This document shows positions 5,269 through 5,599 of a stretch of 5,599 nucleotides of DNA, piece after piece. Both the position numbers and the translations under genes were made by a program. Location: NCBI GenBank assembly GCA_030424705.1, contig JAUHWJ010000164.1:1-5599 (forward strand). Direction: 5' to 3'. Each line of letters begins with the position of its first letter. Position 1 is the first letter of the stretch. Origin of the DNA: Alphaproteobacteria bacterium. GTDB lineage: Bacteria; Pseudomonadota; Alphaproteobacteria; Rhodobacterales; Rhodobacteraceae. The notes beneath the pieces were generated by a model. The model had not been told where the DNA came from and searched no databases. It saw nothing but the letters and a program-made list of their open reading frames with translations.

Positions 5269-5599
5269 ATGGAGGCCTTGTCTCCGATTCCATCGCCACC
5301 TCCGGCCGGCGATCTTTCCATGGCTAAGGGAGCGCAGGAGACCGATGCCGGAGCGGGTTCGCTCCTCGCAACAAGCCTGAGGGCGGCGCGACGTGTCATC
5401 CTGACATCCGGCGTCGCGATGGCGCTCTACGCTTCCGGCTTTCTCGAATTCGCGGAACTACGGCTGCTGGAGCTTCGCTTCGCATTCGCGGAACGCGCCG
5501 TCTCAGAAGAGATTGTTCTCGTCGAGATCGATCGCCAAAGTCTCGACGAGATCGGGGTATGGCCATGGCCGCGGCGCATCCACGGCCTCGCTTTGGACC
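5269..5599 (+). CDS. CHASE2-domain membrane sensor protein (N-terminal part, runs off window)
   Basis: The frame is open to the window edge (110 residues seen). Residues 1-36 are a Pro/Ala-rich cytoplasmic lead. RAARRVILTSGVAMALYASG at 38-57 is a membrane segment preceded by Arg. Residues 60-76 (EFAELRLLELRFAFAER) and then EEIVLVEIDRQSLDEIGVWP with WPRRIHG form the start of a CHASE2 extracytoplasmic sensor domain; the 'ELR..D.RF', 'I..V.ID..SL..IG.WPWPR' pattern is diagnostic. CHASE2 domains are usually followed by two or three membrane helices and an adenylate cyclase, GGDEF/EAL or kinase output, which lies outside the window. The start is uncertain: AGGAGG (5262-5267) is only one base from ATG 5269, which is too close. 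TTG 5278 or ATG 5320, both in frame, are alternatives. It follows the FecR gene by 27 bases and is most likely in the same operon. Confidence 0.87.
   Translation, partial: MEALSPIPSPPPAGDLSMAKGAQETDAGAGSLLATSLRAARRVILTSGVAMALYASGFLEFAELRLLELRFAFAERAVSEEIVLVEIDRQSLDEIGVWPWPRRIHGLALD

Noticed and set aside
4934..5380. Alternative frames through the repeat array (Ala/Pro-rich plus strand; Arg/Pro-rich minus strand)
   Set aside because: The repeat has no stops in several frames, so these are by-products; the FecR frame has signal peptide, domain and ribosome site.

Overview
The window is GC-rich bacterial DNA with strongly G/C-biased third codon positions. Very high GC, a tRNA-Arg(ACG) with encoded CCA, an IS5-type transposase remnant and a FecR/CHASE2 pair together suggest an alphaproteobacterium; this is inferred from style, not from a marker gene. 

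Left part (1-1669), ordinary chromosome: the tail of an unfinished gene (probably an Asp/Glu racemase-family enzyme) overlaps by ATGA with a complete group II PLP-dependent decarboxylase (95-1558). A short hairpin follows, then a complete tRNA-Arg(ACG) gene (1593-1669). A possible tRNA promoter lies in the last codons of the decarboxylase.

Middle part (1670-4104), accessory and decayed: downstream of the tRNA lie two small unrecognised genes probably sharing a transcript (1808-2128 and 2153-2803). The second is a basic protein with a winged-helix-like C-terminal half, and its start codon sits inside a perfect 10-bp inverted repeat. Next is an AT-richer membrane-anchored gene (3012-3485) split by an in-frame TGA, then a possible minus-strand gene fragment (about 3557-3745), then the C-terminal remnant of an IS5-like transposase (about 3742-3915). 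No integrase and no repeat of the tRNA end were found, so an island at tRNA-Arg is only a hypothesis.

Right part (4105-5599), an envelope-signalling operon: a secreted FecR-domain protein carries an Ala-rich linker and ten near-identical 8-residue Gly/Ser/Gln repeats. It is followed 27 bp later by a membrane protein starting with a CHASE2 sensor domain, cut off by the window edge. The likely logic is a periplasmic FecR-type partner plus a CHASE2 sensor with a cytoplasmic output domain, probably a nucleotide cyclase or similar, not visible here. The most unusual items are the FecR repeat tail, the inverted repeat over the 2153 start codon and the nonsense-split gene.
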